This document shows positions 9,560-18,285 of a stretch of DNA of 64,000 bases, one piece after another. Both the position numbers and the translations under genes were made by a program. Within the stretch, counting starts at the first letter, position 1. Each line of letters starts with the position of its first letter. Origin of the DNA: Klebsiella pneumoniae (lineage in GTDB: Bacteria > Pseudomonadota > Gammaproteobacteria > Pseudomonadales > Pseudohongiellaceae); the NCBI GenBank assembly GCA_945902215.1, contig CAMDML010000003.1:20033-84032 (forward strand). The letters are read 5' to 3'. The notes beneath the pieces are model-generated. The model was not told where the DNA came from, searched no databases, and worked only from the letters and a program-made list of their open reading frames with translations.

Positions 9560-9958
9560 CTAGTGTGGTTTGAGCGGCACGATATTGACGACTTGCACGC
9601 CTTGCTCGAGTGGTTCGCGACGAGCGCCCGCGACCTTCATGCGGCCGAGATATTGATCCCAAAACGTTTGCTGACCCAGAGCCAGTTCACGCAGGTATTC
9701 CCAGGTGAAGATGCCAGTACTGTGGCCGTCACTGAAGTGCAGCTGCACAGCATAGTGACCCACAGGATCGATGCTGTTGATCTTCACAAAACGTTTTTCG
9801 GTTTGCAGTACTTCCTGCCCCTGCCCGTGGCCGCGCACTTCGGCGGAAGGTGAGTGGACGCGCAAGAATTCAGCGGGGAGCGAGAACAGCCCGCCGTCTG
9901 CATAGCGCAGTTCCAGCAGTGCAGTTTTTTTGTGCAGGCGGATTTCGGTGGGTTGCAT
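9560..9958 (-). CDS. DUF971 (gamma-butyrobetaine hydroxylase N-terminal-like) protein
   Basis: The 132-residue protein has the DUF971 fold, as judged by [38 protein letters not shown] and [12 protein letters not shown]. The same domain forms the N-terminal part of gamma-butyrobetaine hydroxylase and of some Fe-S cluster factors; as a stand-alone protein its role is not settled. In many gammaproteobacteria it follows hslVU. Here hslV and hslU are missing and it lies six bases after the SPOR-domain gene, on the same strand. Confidence 0.88.
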   Translation of the reverse strand: MQPTEIRLHKKTALLELRYADGGLFSLPAEFLRVHSPSAEVRGHGQGQEVLQTEKRFVKINSIDPVGHYAVQLHFSDGHSTGIFTWEYLRELALGQQTFWDQYLGRMKVAGARREPLEQGVQVVNIVPLKPH

Positions 9959-9964
9959 GTTTAT

Positions 9965-10603
9965 CTAAGGCAACTGCAACAGCATGGAATCAATACCGTT
10001 CCCGGAAAGAATGTCGCGCGCAGCTTGCGCATTTTGCCTTCCCGCAATCGGACCCACCTGCACCCGGTAGAATGTTCGCCCACCCACGACGCCCTGCGAT
10101 ACAGTGACATTCATGTTCATCAGGATGATGCGGGCACGCAGGCTTTCCGCATCTTCGCGGCTCTGGAAGGAACCGACTTGCCAAAGATAAAGTACGGGCC
10201 GTTGTTCTTCTGCTGACGCAAGTTCCGGGGCCGCGGTCGGCGCCTCAGCGGTTGTGCTGGTGGTAGCGGGAGCAGTGTCGCCGGCCACCGCATCAGTGCC
10301 GGATTCTGGGGCAACCGGAGGCCCATTCGCGGCGAGTTCGTCATGGGCCAGCTCGGTGTAAAAACCAAAATCGAAGGCCGGCAGGTCCTCGGGGCTGGTT
10401 TGCACGTTTTGTGCGTTCTCCGTGACGCCTTCCCCTAGCTTTAACACCCCGAGATAGGAAGCGATGGATATGATGACGCCGGTCATCAGGCCAGAAAAAT
10501 ACCAGCTCCAGTTAGCGTTACCTGACATCGGTGGCTTGCTCGCAGAGCGTTTGCGCTTGTTGCCGTCAGGATTGTTGCGTTGTTTGGCAAAATCTTGTGC
10601 CAT
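9965..10603 (-). CDS. SPOR-domain membrane protein (FtsN-like)
   Basis: The 212-residue protein has a basic cytoplasmic N-terminus (KQRNNPDGNKRKRSASK), one membrane helix at about residues 34-53, a Pro/Ala/Thr-rich periplasmic linker and a C-terminal SPOR domain (about 135-210: LYLWQVGSFQSREDAESLRA ... FYRVQVGPI). SPOR domains bind denuded septal peptidoglycan. A protein of this form between priA/argS and hslV in Pseudomonas-like genomes is regarded as FtsN-like, so a role in division is likely but not shown. It starts at ATG 10603, 82 bases after priA. Confidence 0.88.
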   Translation of the reverse strand: MAQDFAKQRNNPDGNKRKRSASKPPMSGNANWSWYFSGLMTGVIISIASYLGVLKLGEGVTENAQNVQTSPEDLPAFDFGFYTELAHDELAANGPPVAPESGTDAVAGDTAPATTSTTAEAPTAAPELASAEEQRPVLYLWQVGSFQSREDAESLRARIILMNMNVTVSQGVVGGRTFYRVQVGPIAGRQNAQAARDILSGNGIDSMLLQLP

Positions 10604-10684
10604 GAGGCGTGAACTGCATGTGGTCTATTGTGGGTGGCATTATCCGGCAAAACTGGTGAATGCGCGAATTGTTCAACGCATCAA

Positions 10685-12949
10685 TTAGCTGTAGTCGAGC
10701 GGGTCCACGTCTATTGACCAGCGTACCTGCCTGCCCAGTGGATGCGTGCTCAGCACATCAGTCAATGTATGGCCCAGCCGCTGCAGTGTGGTGCGATGGC
10801 TGGATTGCAGAATCAATTGCGCACGGAACTGTCCGGCCCGCTTGCCCAGCGGACTTTGCATAGGCCCAAAAATTTCCAGATCACGTGTGCTGTGCTCCAG
10901 CGCGAGCTTCTGCACCACCTGCAAAAATTCCAGGGGCAGTTCGCGCTTGCTGGCCTCTGCCTTGAACAGCAGGCAGCGTACGAACGGCGGCAGGCGACCA
11001 CTCTTGCGCTGCTTCAGCAAACTCCGGGCAAATGTGCCATAACCTTCATTGACCAGCTGGAGCAGAACGGGGTGAGTATTGTGCCAAGTCTGGATCAGCA
11101 CGCGCCCGGCCTTGTCGCTGCGTCCTGCGCGGCCGCTGACCTGAGTCAAAAGTTGCCCCAGCGTTTCCTGGCCGCGGAAGTCCGCACTGAACAAGCCGCT
11201 GTCGGCATCAAGCACGGCGACAAGTGTCACCTGCGGGAAATGATGACCTTTCGCCAGCATCTGCGTCCCCACAAGGATGCAAGGGATGCCTGAATTGATC
11301 CGCTCCAAGTAGGCGTCCAGACTGCCTTTGGTGCGAGTGGTGTCGCGATCGATGCGAATGACTGGGTAATCCGGGAATTCCGCTTGCAACAGAGTCTCGC
11401 TGCGCTCAGTGCCAAGGCCAATGCCAGCCAGATGCGCGCTATTGCAAGTCGGGCAGGCAGAGGGCAGATTCTTGTGAGCGTCGCAGTGATGACAGCGCAA
11501 GGCTGCAGGATATTGATGCAAGGTATAGCTGCGTTCACAGCGCGGGCACTCGGCAATCCAGCCGCAGTCGCCGCAGAGCAACAAAGGGGCGAAGCCGCGC
11601 CGGTTAAGAAACACCAGGACTTGCTGGTTCTGTTCCAATTGCCCGCGTATGGCCTGCAATAAGGAACCGGAAAATCCTTCGCGCAGTTCCTGCAGTTTAA
11701 GATTGAGCAATTGCACCTCAGGCAGGATCGCTCCGCCCGCACGCTCAGTCAGCGGCAACAATTGGTAACGGCCATTGAGCGCGTTTTGCAAACTTTCCAG
11801 CGAAGGTGTTGCCGAGCCCAACACGATCGGTACCTTTTGCATACGCGCGCGGTAGATCGCTACATCACGGGCGGAATAGCGAAATCCGTCCTGCTGTTTG
11901 TAGGAGCTGTCATGCTCTTCATCAACAATGATCAATCCAAGGCGGGCTAGCGGTGTGAACACGGCGGAGCGTGTGCCGATCACGATGTCGGCGCTGCCGT
12001 TGCGCGCAGCCAGCCAGCCATCGCAGCGCTGGCGATCAGTCAGGCCGGAATGGAAGGCAACGATGTTGCACTTGAAGCGTTCAGTGAAGCGCCGGATGGT
12101 CTGCGGTGTCAGGCTGATTTCAGGCACCAGCACCAGCACCTGTTGTTTGCGTTTGAAGCACTCAGTGATCAGCTGCAAATAAATTTCGGTTTTGCCACTG
12201 CCGGTAATGCCTTCAAGCAGAAAGGGCGTAAAACTGCCCAGGGCTGCGCTGATGCGCCGAAAGGCGGCAGCCTGTTCGGCATTGAACGTAAGCGGACTGG
12301 CTGTATCGAGGTTCGCTGCCACTCCTTGCTCATTGATTCGCAGGAATGGCGCAACGAGCTGGCGGTCCACAAGCCCCTTGAGCACAGCAGACGCCGGTTT
12401 ACCCAGCAGGGTTGATGCTTCCGCAGTGCTGAGCTCACCGTACAGTTTTAGCAGGTTCAGCAGGGCTTCCTGACGCGGCGCGCCGGCAACAGACAACGCT
12501 TCCTGTCCAGTGAGTGTCAGGCGCCAGCAGGGTTTGCCGGGAACGTACAGCGGTTTGCCTTCGCGAACTGCTCGCGGCAGGGAGGTCAAGAGCGCCAACC
12601 CCGGCGGGTACATATAATAGTCACTGGCCCAGGCATAGAGCTTTAGCGTGTCTTCATCGAGCAGTGCTTCGTCTTCCAGTACAGCATCAACTGCACGCAG
12701 TTTGTCAGCGGCTACGTTCGTTTCCGTGCTGGTGCCGGTGACCAGACCTATCTGTATTTGTCTGCCGAAACGCACACGCACACGTGTACCCGGCTGAGGC
12801 AGGGGAACGCCTTCGGGGGGCAGATAATCGAATGAGGTGCGCAGGGGCGAGGGAACGGCGATTTTCAGATACAACTTGGGAAAGGCTGATCTGCGCAAAA
12901 CAGTGAGGTCGGCGTGGCCGGGCGTGTTGAGTGATGGAGCGGAGCGCAA
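10685..12949 (-). CDS. priA: Primosomal replication protein N' (PriA helicase)
   Basis: PriA is the 3'-to-5' helicase that reloads the replisome at stalled forks. The 754-residue reading shows an N-terminal DNA-binding domain (from about residue 27, LYLKIAVPSPLRTSFDYLPP), Walker A GITGSGKTE, the DEEH box in IIVDEEHDSSYKQ, GSATPS, and the zinc-binding cysteine cluster between helicase motifs (CGDCGW, CPRC, CHHC, CPTC). The C-terminal motif GRAGRSDKAGRV is present. The start is uncertain: TTG 12949 is the longest, but similarity to the family begins near residue 26, where another TTG (12874) occurs; no ATG is available there. It is divergent from the chorismate mutase gene. Confidence 0.96.
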   Translation of the reverse strand: MRSAPSLNTPGHADLTVLRRSAFPKLYLKIAVPSPLRTSFDYLPPEGVPLPQPGTRVRVRFGRQIQIGLVTGTSTETNVAADKLRAVDAVLEDEALLDEDTLKLYAWASDYYMYPPGLALLTSLPRAVREGKPLYVPGKPCWRLTLTGQEALSVAGAPRQEALLNLLKLYGELSTAEASTLLGKPASAVLKGLVDRQLVAPFLRINEQGVAANLDTASPLTFNAEQAAAFRRISAALGSFTPFLLEGITGSGKTEIYLQLITECFKRKQQVLVLVPEISLTPQTIRRFTERFKCNIVAFHSGLTDRQRCDGWLAARNGSADIVIGTRSAVFTPLARLGLIIVDEEHDSSYKQQDGFRYSARDVAIYRARMQKVPIVLGSATPSLESLQNALNGRYQLLPLTERAGGAILPEVQLLNLKLQELREGFSGSLLQAIRGQLEQNQQVLVFLNRRGFAPLLLCGDCGWIAECPRCERSYTLHQYPAALRCHHCDAHKNLPSACPTCNSAHLAGIGLGTERSETLLQAEFPDYPVIRIDRDTTRTKGSLDAYLERINSGIPCILVGTQMLAKGHHFPQVTLVAVLDADSGLFSADFRGQETLGQLLTQVSGRAGRSDKAGRVLIQTWHNTHPVLLQLVNEGYGTFARSLLKQRKSGRLPPFVRCLLFKAEASKRELPLEFLQVVQKLALEHSTRDLEIFGPMQSPLGKRAGQFRAQLILQSSHRTTLQRLGHTLTDVLSTHPLGRQVRWSIDVDPLDYS

Positions 12950-12990
12950 TAGTATAGGTATCCCGAAGTGAATGCCATGAGGCCACCTGT

Positions 12991-13317
12991 TTGTCCACGC
13001 CAGCCCAACCCAGAAACATCTTGCCCCAGGAACTGCTGCAGTTGCGTGATCGCATCGACAGTATCGACGAAGACATACTTGCGGCGCTTGCCCGCCGTTT
13101 CGAGGTGACTGAGAAGGTGGGGCAGATCAAGGCACTGCATGGCCTCGATTCCGTCGATCCGGTCAGGGAGCAAGAGAAGCTGCAGCGCCTGCGCGCGCTG
13201 GCGGAGCAAAAAAAGCTCAGCGGGAACCTGGTGCAGGAGCTATATCAAAGGCTGTTCGATGAAGTGGTGAAGAACCATCGGCTGCAGGCGTTGACCTTGA
13301 AAAAGGCGCCGGAATAA
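12991..13317 (+). CDS. Monofunctional AroQ-type chorismate mutase
   Basis: The 108-residue protein is all helical and matches the AroQ fold: LRDRIDSIDEDILAALARRF, then VTEKVGQIKALHG and DPVREQEKLQRL. The Arg, Lys, Asp and Arg-Glu residues used to bind chorismate in the E. coli P-protein mutase domain have counterparts here. The enzyme would convert chorismate to prephenate; a role in a secondary pathway or as an isochorismate-pyruvate lyase (PchB type) cannot be excluded. The only suitable start in this frame is TTG 12991; two ATGs slightly upstream (12972, 12977) are out of frame. It lies between priA (divergent) and rpmE. Confidence 0.82.
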   Translation: MSTPAQPRNILPQELLQLRDRIDSIDEDILAALARRFEVTEKVGQIKALHGLDSVDPVREQEKLQRLRALAEQKKLSGNLVQELYQRLFDEVVKNHRLQALTLKKAPE

Positions 13318-13363
13318 GCCCCTCCCGGACTGTTTTAGCCATTGGTTCCCCAGATCTTCCGGC

Positions 13364-13391
13364 TTGCCAGAGGGCCTTCTTCTGGTAGAAT
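13364..13391 (+). promoter_or_regulatory. Candidate sigma-70 promoter of rpmE
   Basis: TTGCCA (13364-13369) and TAGAAT (13386-13391) are 16 bases apart, about 45 bases after the chorismate mutase stop. Transcription would begin near 13398 and leave a leader of about 125 bases before rpmE. Confidence 0.6.
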
Positions 13392-13401
13392 ATGCGCTCT
13401 T

Positions 13402-13490
13402 TTTCCCTACCACACAGGGAAATTCTTTGACCCAAAAAGCTTGTGAGCTGGGTCATGGTACCGGCTAAGTAATGAGAAGCAATGACCGGT
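13402..13490 (+). promoter_or_regulatory. Structured 5' leader of rpmE with three hairpins
   Basis: Three successive inverted repeats occupy the leader: TTTCCCT/AGGGAAA (13402-13408 with 13416-13422), TGACCCA/TGGGTCA (13428-13434 with 13449-13455, with an inner GCT/AGC pair) and ACCGG/CCGGT (13460-13464 with 13486-13490). None is followed by a T-run. In E. coli, L31 represses its own mRNA through a structured leader, so a similar autogenous site is a reasonable inference. Confidence 0.5.
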
Positions 13491-13524
13491 GGCTATGTCC
13501 ACGGAAGTTCACAGAGAGGCATTA

Positions 13525-13734
13525 ATGAGAGCTGAAATTCATCCGAAGTACGAAGACATCGCCGTGACCTGCGGTTGTGGCAATGTGTTCAAAACCCGCT
13601 CCACGCTGGCCGAGGATCTACGTATCGACGTATGTTCCAAGTGCCACCCCTTCTTCAGCGGCAAACAGAAAATTCTCGATACCGGCGGCCGCGTTGACAA
13701 GTTCAACAAGCGTTTCGGTGCCCGCAAAGTCTAA
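13525..13734 (+). CDS. rpmE: 50S ribosomal protein L31 (zinc-binding type)
   Basis: Ribosomal protein bL31 of 69 residues starts at ATG 13525 ([16 protein letters not shown]), with a GAGAGG ribosome site. An upstream in-frame start at 13489 would add 12 residues not found in the family. The four zinc-ligand positions are visible as CGCG and CSKCHPFF, so this is the zinc-containing (C+) form rather than the Zur-regulated zinc-free paralogue. [21 protein letters not shown] is the conserved C-terminal region. L31 bridges the subunits at the central protuberance. It converges on mrcA, 53 bases away, where only an imperfect GC-rich inverted repeat (13748-13783) with an internal T-run is seen. Confidence 0.97.
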   Translation: MRAEIHPKYEDIAVTCGCGNVFKTRSTLAEDLRIDVCSKCHPFFSGKQKILDTGGRVDKFNKRFGARKV

Positions 13735-13787
13735 GTTTGTCTCTTTCCGGGCCGTGGTCGTCACTTTTTGTTGACGCCCGGCTTGGC

Positions 13788-16202
13788 TCAGAACACTTCT
13801 TGGCTGCTTGCGCTGGGCACACCCGGGCGGGCGGGATTGGTCAGTGACTGGCAGTCACCGTAGGGAGGAAGCTCCTCCTCACGGAAAATCTCAAAGATCG
13901 CACCCTGTTCATTCGGACAGGACCGCAGTCCCGTTTCGCGGTTGATGCGCACAGACACAAGTCCGTCCGGCTGCTGCATCGAGCTTTCCGGCGCACCTTC
14001 CAGCGCAACCTTCATGAAATCAATCCAGATTGGCGTCGATACAGTTGCCGCCTGCTCCTGTTGTCCCAGACTCTCGGGCTGGTCGTATCCCACATAGACC
14101 GTAGCGACCAGATTGCCGTTGAAGCCTGAAAACCACAGATCATTTGCATCATTTGTGGTGCCGGTTTTGCCGGCTAGATCCTGACGGTTCATGGCACGTG
14201 ACACCGGCCGGCCACTGCCTTCGGTTATGACTGAGCGCAGGATTGTGTTCATGATGTAGGCCGTGCGTTCGTCGATCACGCGCGGGGCAGGGGCCACCGG
14301 TTCGAAGGCAGGCACCTCATTACTAGCCAGCATGGCTTCGACATCCGCCTGACTGCCGCAGTCTCTGCAGACAACGACAGGCTGGGCGCGATAAACCTCG
14401 CCATCGTTAAAATTCACAACGCGTTCGATGAGATATGGCTCCACTTTGTAACCTCCATTCGCAAACACTGCGTAGCCGGTTGCGACCTCCAGTGGCAATA
14501 CCGAGTGCGAACCTATTGCAACGGTGAGGTCATTGCGCGGGATTTCACTTTCCTTGAAGCCAAAGCGGGCAAAATAAGGCAGAACGACATCCTCACCTAG
14601 CGCATCGTAGAGGCGCAGGGACACCAGGTTTTTCGATTGGGTCAGCGCGTATTTCAGCCGGATGGGCCCCATGAAGTCGCCTTCGAAATTGGACGGACGA
14701 TAATCGCTGCGTGCCAGCGGAGCATCATTGATCAATGTCGCTGCGGTATAGCCGTTTTCGAGCGCGGCGGAGTAAAGGAAAGGTTTGAAGTTGGAGCCGG
14801 GCTGACGCTTTGCCTGAGCGATCCGGTTGAAGGTACTGGCAGTGAAATCGTAGCCACCAGTCAGGGCCTTGATGGCCCCGCTGTTTGGGTCGATTGCAAC
14901 CAGACCGCCATTGACGTCGGGCACCTGTCCCAGAACCCATTTGCCTTCGGCATTCAGTGTTACCCGGATCAAGTCCCCGTGCTCAGTGACTTCGGTCGCA
15001 GCGCGTGGAGAGGAGCCCCAGGCACTGGAAGTGATGAAGCGTTTGGCCCAGCGAATACCATCCCAATCAAGGGTGACACTCTCGCCGTTCTTGAGTAAGG
15101 CGGTGATGGAGCGCTCACTAACTGATTGCACAAACGCAGGTTCTTGGCCGGCTACGGCTGGGGTTGCTCCCAGGATTTCCAGCCAGCCCGCTACAGATCC
15201 ATCTTCGGTTGGGCGCATGTGATTTTCGCGGCCACGATAGCCATGATTCCGGTCATAATTCTCAAGCCCTGTAATCAAGGCATGGTTGGCGGCACTCTGC
15301 ATTCGACTGTCGACAGTCGTATACACTTCAAAGCCATCAGTCAGCGCTAGCTCACCATAGAGTTCAACCATTTCTAGCCGGGCCATTTCGGCAACGTAGG
15401 GAGCTTCCAAATCTGGTTGGCGCCCATAGCGTCGCGCTGTTTCTGGACTCTCATAGGCGCCGTCATATTCCTCTTGACTGATCATGTCCTGATCCAACAT
15501 GCGCCTCAGAACGCGCTGACGTTCGGCCAAGGCTCGCTCTGCGGATTCGAGGGGATTGTAGGCATTGGGGCGGGGCATGATGCCGATCAGCGTGGCGATC
15601 TCGGCAAGGGTCAGCTGGGCGACATCCTTGTCATAATATTGTCGTGTGGCAGCTTTGATGCCGTACGCAGAAACGCCGAAGAAAGTACGGTTAAGATACA
15701 GCTCGAGGATTTCGTCTTTGGACAATTCCCTCTCCATCTTGATCGCCAGCAGGATTTCCTTGATTTTGCGGGAATAGGCGGACTCGCCCTCGAAGAAAAA
15801 GTTTTTTGTAACCTGCATGGTGATCGTGCTGCCACCGCCCCAATCGTTCCCCGTTAGTATGCCGGCCACTGAGCGCAGGAGGCCGAAGGAATCGACACCA
15901 TTGTGATCGTAAAAACGCTTGTCTTCGCTGGATACCAGCGCCTGGATGACTTGGGGCGGAATCTCCTGGTATTTGATCGGATTGCTTCGGCGGCTGCCGA
16001 ATTCGGCCAGCAACATGCCATCGGAAGTGAAGATCCGCAGCGGATTTTCTAGCCGAATATTGGTATAGGATTCCCGACTAGGCAACTTGGGTGAGGTATA
16101 GAGGACAGCGCTGGCAAAGAGCATCACCATCCCCGCCAGTCCGGCGACGGCCCACCAGACGAGGTATCGGGTTAGTAAATGCTGAAGGTTATTCACGAAC
16201 AA
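13788..16202 (-). CDS. mrcA: Penicillin-binding protein 1A (bifunctional class A PBP)
   Basis: This 804-residue inner-membrane protein polymerises and cross-links peptidoglycan. One N-terminal membrane helix (about residues 13-34) precedes the GT51 glycosyltransferase domain with EDKRFYDHNGVD, GGSTITMQVTKNFF and ELSKDEILELYLN. An OB-like insert follows, then the transpeptidase domain with the Ser-x-x-Lys motif in GSNFKPFLYS, SQSKN and KTGTTNDANDLWF. The start is TTG 16202 or, equally possible, GTG 16196; neither has a clear ribosome site. It is divergent from pilM, the arrangement seen in Pseudomonas, where the PBP1A gene (ponA) neighbours the pilMNOPQ operon. Confidence 0.96.
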   Translation of the reverse strand: MFVNNLQHLLTRYLVWWAVAGLAGMVMLFASAVLYTSPKLPSRESYTNIRLENPLRIFTSDGMLLAEFGSRRSNPIKYQEIPPQVIQALVSSEDKRFYDHNGVDSFGLLRSVAGILTGNDWGGGSTITMQVTKNFFFEGESAYSRKIKEILLAIKMERELSKDEILELYLNRTFFGVSAYGIKAATRQYYDKDVAQLTLAEIATLIGIMPRPNAYNPLESAERALAERQRVLRRMLDQDMISQEEYDGAYESPETARRYGRQPDLEAPYVAEMARLEMVELYGELALTDGFEVYTTVDSRMQSAANHALITGLENYDRNHGYRGRENHMRPTEDGSVAGWLEILGATPAVAGQEPAFVQSVSERSITALLKNGESVTLDWDGIRWAKRFITSSAWGSSPRAATEVTEHGDLIRVTLNAEGKWVLGQVPDVNGGLVAIDPNSGAIKALTGGYDFTASTFNRIAQAKRQPGSNFKPFLYSAALENGYTAATLINDAPLARSDYRPSNFEGDFMGPIRLKYALTQSKNLVSLRLYDALGEDVVLPYFARFGFKESEIPRNDLTVAIGSHSVLPLEVATGYAVFANGGYKVEPYLIERVVNFNDGEVYRAQPVVVCRDCGSQADVEAMLASNEVPAFEPVAPAPRVIDERTAYIMNTILRSVITEGSGRPVSRAMNRQDLAGKTGTTNDANDLWFSGFNGNLVATVYVGYDQPESLGQQEQAATVSTPIWIDFMKVALEGAPESSMQQPDGLVSVRINRETGLRSCPNEQGAIFEIFREEELPPYGDCQSLTNPARPGVPSASSQEVF

Positions 16203-16622
16203 GATGTTTTGCGCAGCGGATTAGCCTGTCATTGTAACCCTTAGGTTCGGCTGGAGCCATTTGGTGCCGTTCAAGGGAGGTGGAAATGCCATTTTGGGAG
16301 GGTCTGCTGCCCAGTCGGCACTCATCTGGGCATTGGCTGCCGGGCGCCTATCTAGTGGAATTTTCCCTATCTGACACTACATGCTGTGTTTGCGAAAGAG
16401 GGGCCGCTATAAGACTTTGTATTTATTAAAGTAAATTGTAGAGAACATCACATAATTGCTTGAAATTAGTGATTAAATTGATTAGGGTATTGGCCATACA
16501 CGAGCCTGTGTGTGGTGCCTGAACGGTATGACAGGTGGAAATCCGTGACGATAGTGGTGACGGATTTGAGCGCAAATCTGATCCTGAAATTTTCCATGCA
16601 ACAGAACGAGCGGAGTCGGGTT
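16203..16622. promoter_or_regulatory. mrcA-pilM divergent intergenic region
   Basis: About 420 bases without a convincing gene. The half nearest pilM is AT-rich. A candidate pilM promoter is TTGAAA (16460-16465) and TAGGGT (16483-16488) with 17-base spacing. No clear sigma-54 site is visible. An in-frame extension of pilM back to GTG 16512 exists but is not family-like. Promoters for mrcA on the other strand were not resolved. Confidence 0.4.
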
Positions 16623-17690
16623 TTGTTGGACTTTTTGAAAAAGAAATCAACCGCGCTGCTGGGGATCGATATCAGCTCCAGCTCCATTAAGCTGCTTGAG
16701 TTGAGTCGGCAGGGAGACAAGTACAAGGTTGAGAACTACGCGACCCGACCGCTGCCGGAAGGTGCCGTCGTGGAAAAAAACATCGGCAAACTGGAAGCGG
16801 TGGGTGAAGAGCTTTTCAAGCTCGCCAGCCTCGTGAAAACAACTTCCAAGCTCGCGGCCGTCGCTGTTTCGGGATCTGCAGTAATCACCAAAACGATCGA
16901 GCTCAATGCCAGCCTCTCTGATTCGGAAATGGAAAACCAGATAACGGTGGAAGCCGATCAGTACATCCCCTACCCGCTGGATGAAGTGGCGATTGATTTC
17001 GAGCGGCAGCGGCCGTCACGCAAAAACGAAGGTATGGTGGAAGTGCTGCTGGCCGCGTGTAAAAAAGAAAACGTGGATATGCGTGTAGAGGCTCTGCAAA
17101 TTGGCGGTTTCGAAGCCAAAGTGGTCGACATAGAGGCGTATGCCATGGAGCGCGCCTTCAGATTGTTGTGCGATCAGATGGATCTTGATACCAATGGTCT
17201 GGTAGCCATCATGGATATTGGCGCAACGATGACAACCATGTACATCCTGCGCAACGGTGACTCCATCTACATGAGAGAGCAGATTTTCGGCGGCGGCCGT
17301 CTGTCGAGCTCCATTCAAAGTCGTTACGGGCTTTCACCTGCCGAAGCCGAGGCGGCTATTGTCAGCGGTGAGCTGCCTGACAGCTACGATGCCGAAGTAT
17401 TACAGCCCTTTCGTGAGGAAATGATCGAACAGGTCAGCCGCTCCCTGCAGTTTTTCTTTTCTTCCAGTCAGTACAACGATGTGGACATGATTGTGCTCGC
17501 TGGTGGTGCTGCTTCCACCAAGGGTCTGGCCGCCACGATGCAGGAGGGGCTGGGCACCCGGACGGTTGTAGCCAACCCTTTCGCAAAAATGTCGATCGGC
17601 AACAAGGTCAACAAAAGCCAGCTGAAAAACGATGCGGCTTCATTGCTGATGGCCTGCGGCCTCGCCATGCGGGGGTTCAGCAATGGCTAA
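16623..17690 (+). CDS. pilM: Type IV pilus inner-membrane platform ATPase-like protein PilM
   Basis: PilM is a cytoplasmic actin-like protein that binds the N-terminus of PilN and links the alignment complex to the pilus motor. LLGIDISSSSIKLLELSR is the phosphate-1 motif; VAIMDIGATMTTMYIL (phosphate 2) and VLAGGAAS follow. The start is taken as TTG 16623, seven bases after GGAG (16612-16615), giving 355 residues, the usual length, and the typical LLDFLKKK beginning. ATG 16596 would add nine residues and has no ribosome site. It overlaps pilN by eight bases and heads the pilMNOPQ operon. Confidence 0.95.
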   Translation: MLDFLKKKSTALLGIDISSSSIKLLELSRQGDKYKVENYATRPLPEGAVVEKNIGKLEAVGEELFKLASLVKTTSKLAAVAVSGSAVITKTIELNASLSDSEMENQITVEADQYIPYPLDEVAIDFERQRPSRKNEGMVEVLLAACKKENVDMRVEALQIGGFEAKVVDIEAYAMERAFRLLCDQMDLDTNGLVAIMDIGATMTTMYILRNGDSIYMREQIFGGGRLSSSIQSRYGLSPAEAEAAIVSGELPDSYDAEVLQPFREEMIEQVSRSLQFFFSSSQYNDVDMIVLAGGAASTKGLAATMQEGLGTRTVVANPFAKMSIGNKVNKSQLKNDAASLLMACGLAMRGFSNG

Positions 17691-18285
17691 TATCAATCTT
17701 CTACCCTGGCGTGAACGGCAGCGCGATGAGCGCAAGCAACAGTTCTTTGTGTTGCTTGGTGCGGTGGCTGGAGTGGCGGTTGTGTTGTTGTTCCTGGCTG
17801 ACCGCTATGTGAACAGTATGATCAATGGCCAGACCGCGAGAAATACCTATTTAACCCAACAGATCGCCGTACTGGACGGAGAAATAACCGAAATCCGCAA
17901 TTTGCAGCAACAAAAGCGCGCGCTGACCGAAAGGATGGCCGTCATCCAGGATCTGCAGGGCAGCAGGCCGATTATCGTACGACTCTTCGACGAGCTGGTG
18001 AGAACGCTTCCGGAAGGGGTTTACTACGATACGATCACCAGAACCGGCGATGTCATCGCGGTCAATGGGGTGGCCGATTCGAACAACAGGGTATCCACGT
18101 TAATGCGATTTCTGGATGATTCGGAGTGGTTTGCCGATTCGGATCTGCGCCAGATCACGGCAGCGCAGCAGAACTCGGCAACCGCAGATGGCACAGAGCA
18201 GGAAGGAAGCAGCGCATTCCAACTGAATGTACGGGTCACCACGGCAGGTCTGGGTCTCGACGAGACTGAGGCGGCGACGCCATGA
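17683..18285 (+). CDS. pilN: Type IV pilus assembly protein PilN
   Basis: This 200-residue protein is the inner-membrane alignment subunit. The cytoplasmic N-terminus INLLPWRERQRDERK is the conserved PilM-binding motif. A single membrane helix (about residues 22-40) and a periplasmic coiled coil (QQIAVLDGEITEIRNLQQQKRAL) precede a ferredoxin-like domain that pairs with PilO. The start overlaps the end of pilM by eight bases, and the stop overlaps the pilO start (ATGA). Confidence 0.96.
   Translation: MANINLLPWRERQRDERKQQFFVLLGAVAGVAVVLLFLADRYVNSMINGQTARNTYLTQQIAVLDGEITEIRNLQQQKRALTERMAVIQDLQGSRPIIVRLFDELVRTLPEGVYYDTITRTGDVIAVNGVADSNNRVSTLMRFLDDSEWFADSDLRQITAAQQNSATADGTEQEGSSAFQLNVRVTTAGLGLDETEAATP

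Noticed and set aside
13748..13783. Imperfect inverted repeat between rpmE and mrcA as a terminator
   Set aside because: The stem is broken and the T-run is in the loop, not after the stem.
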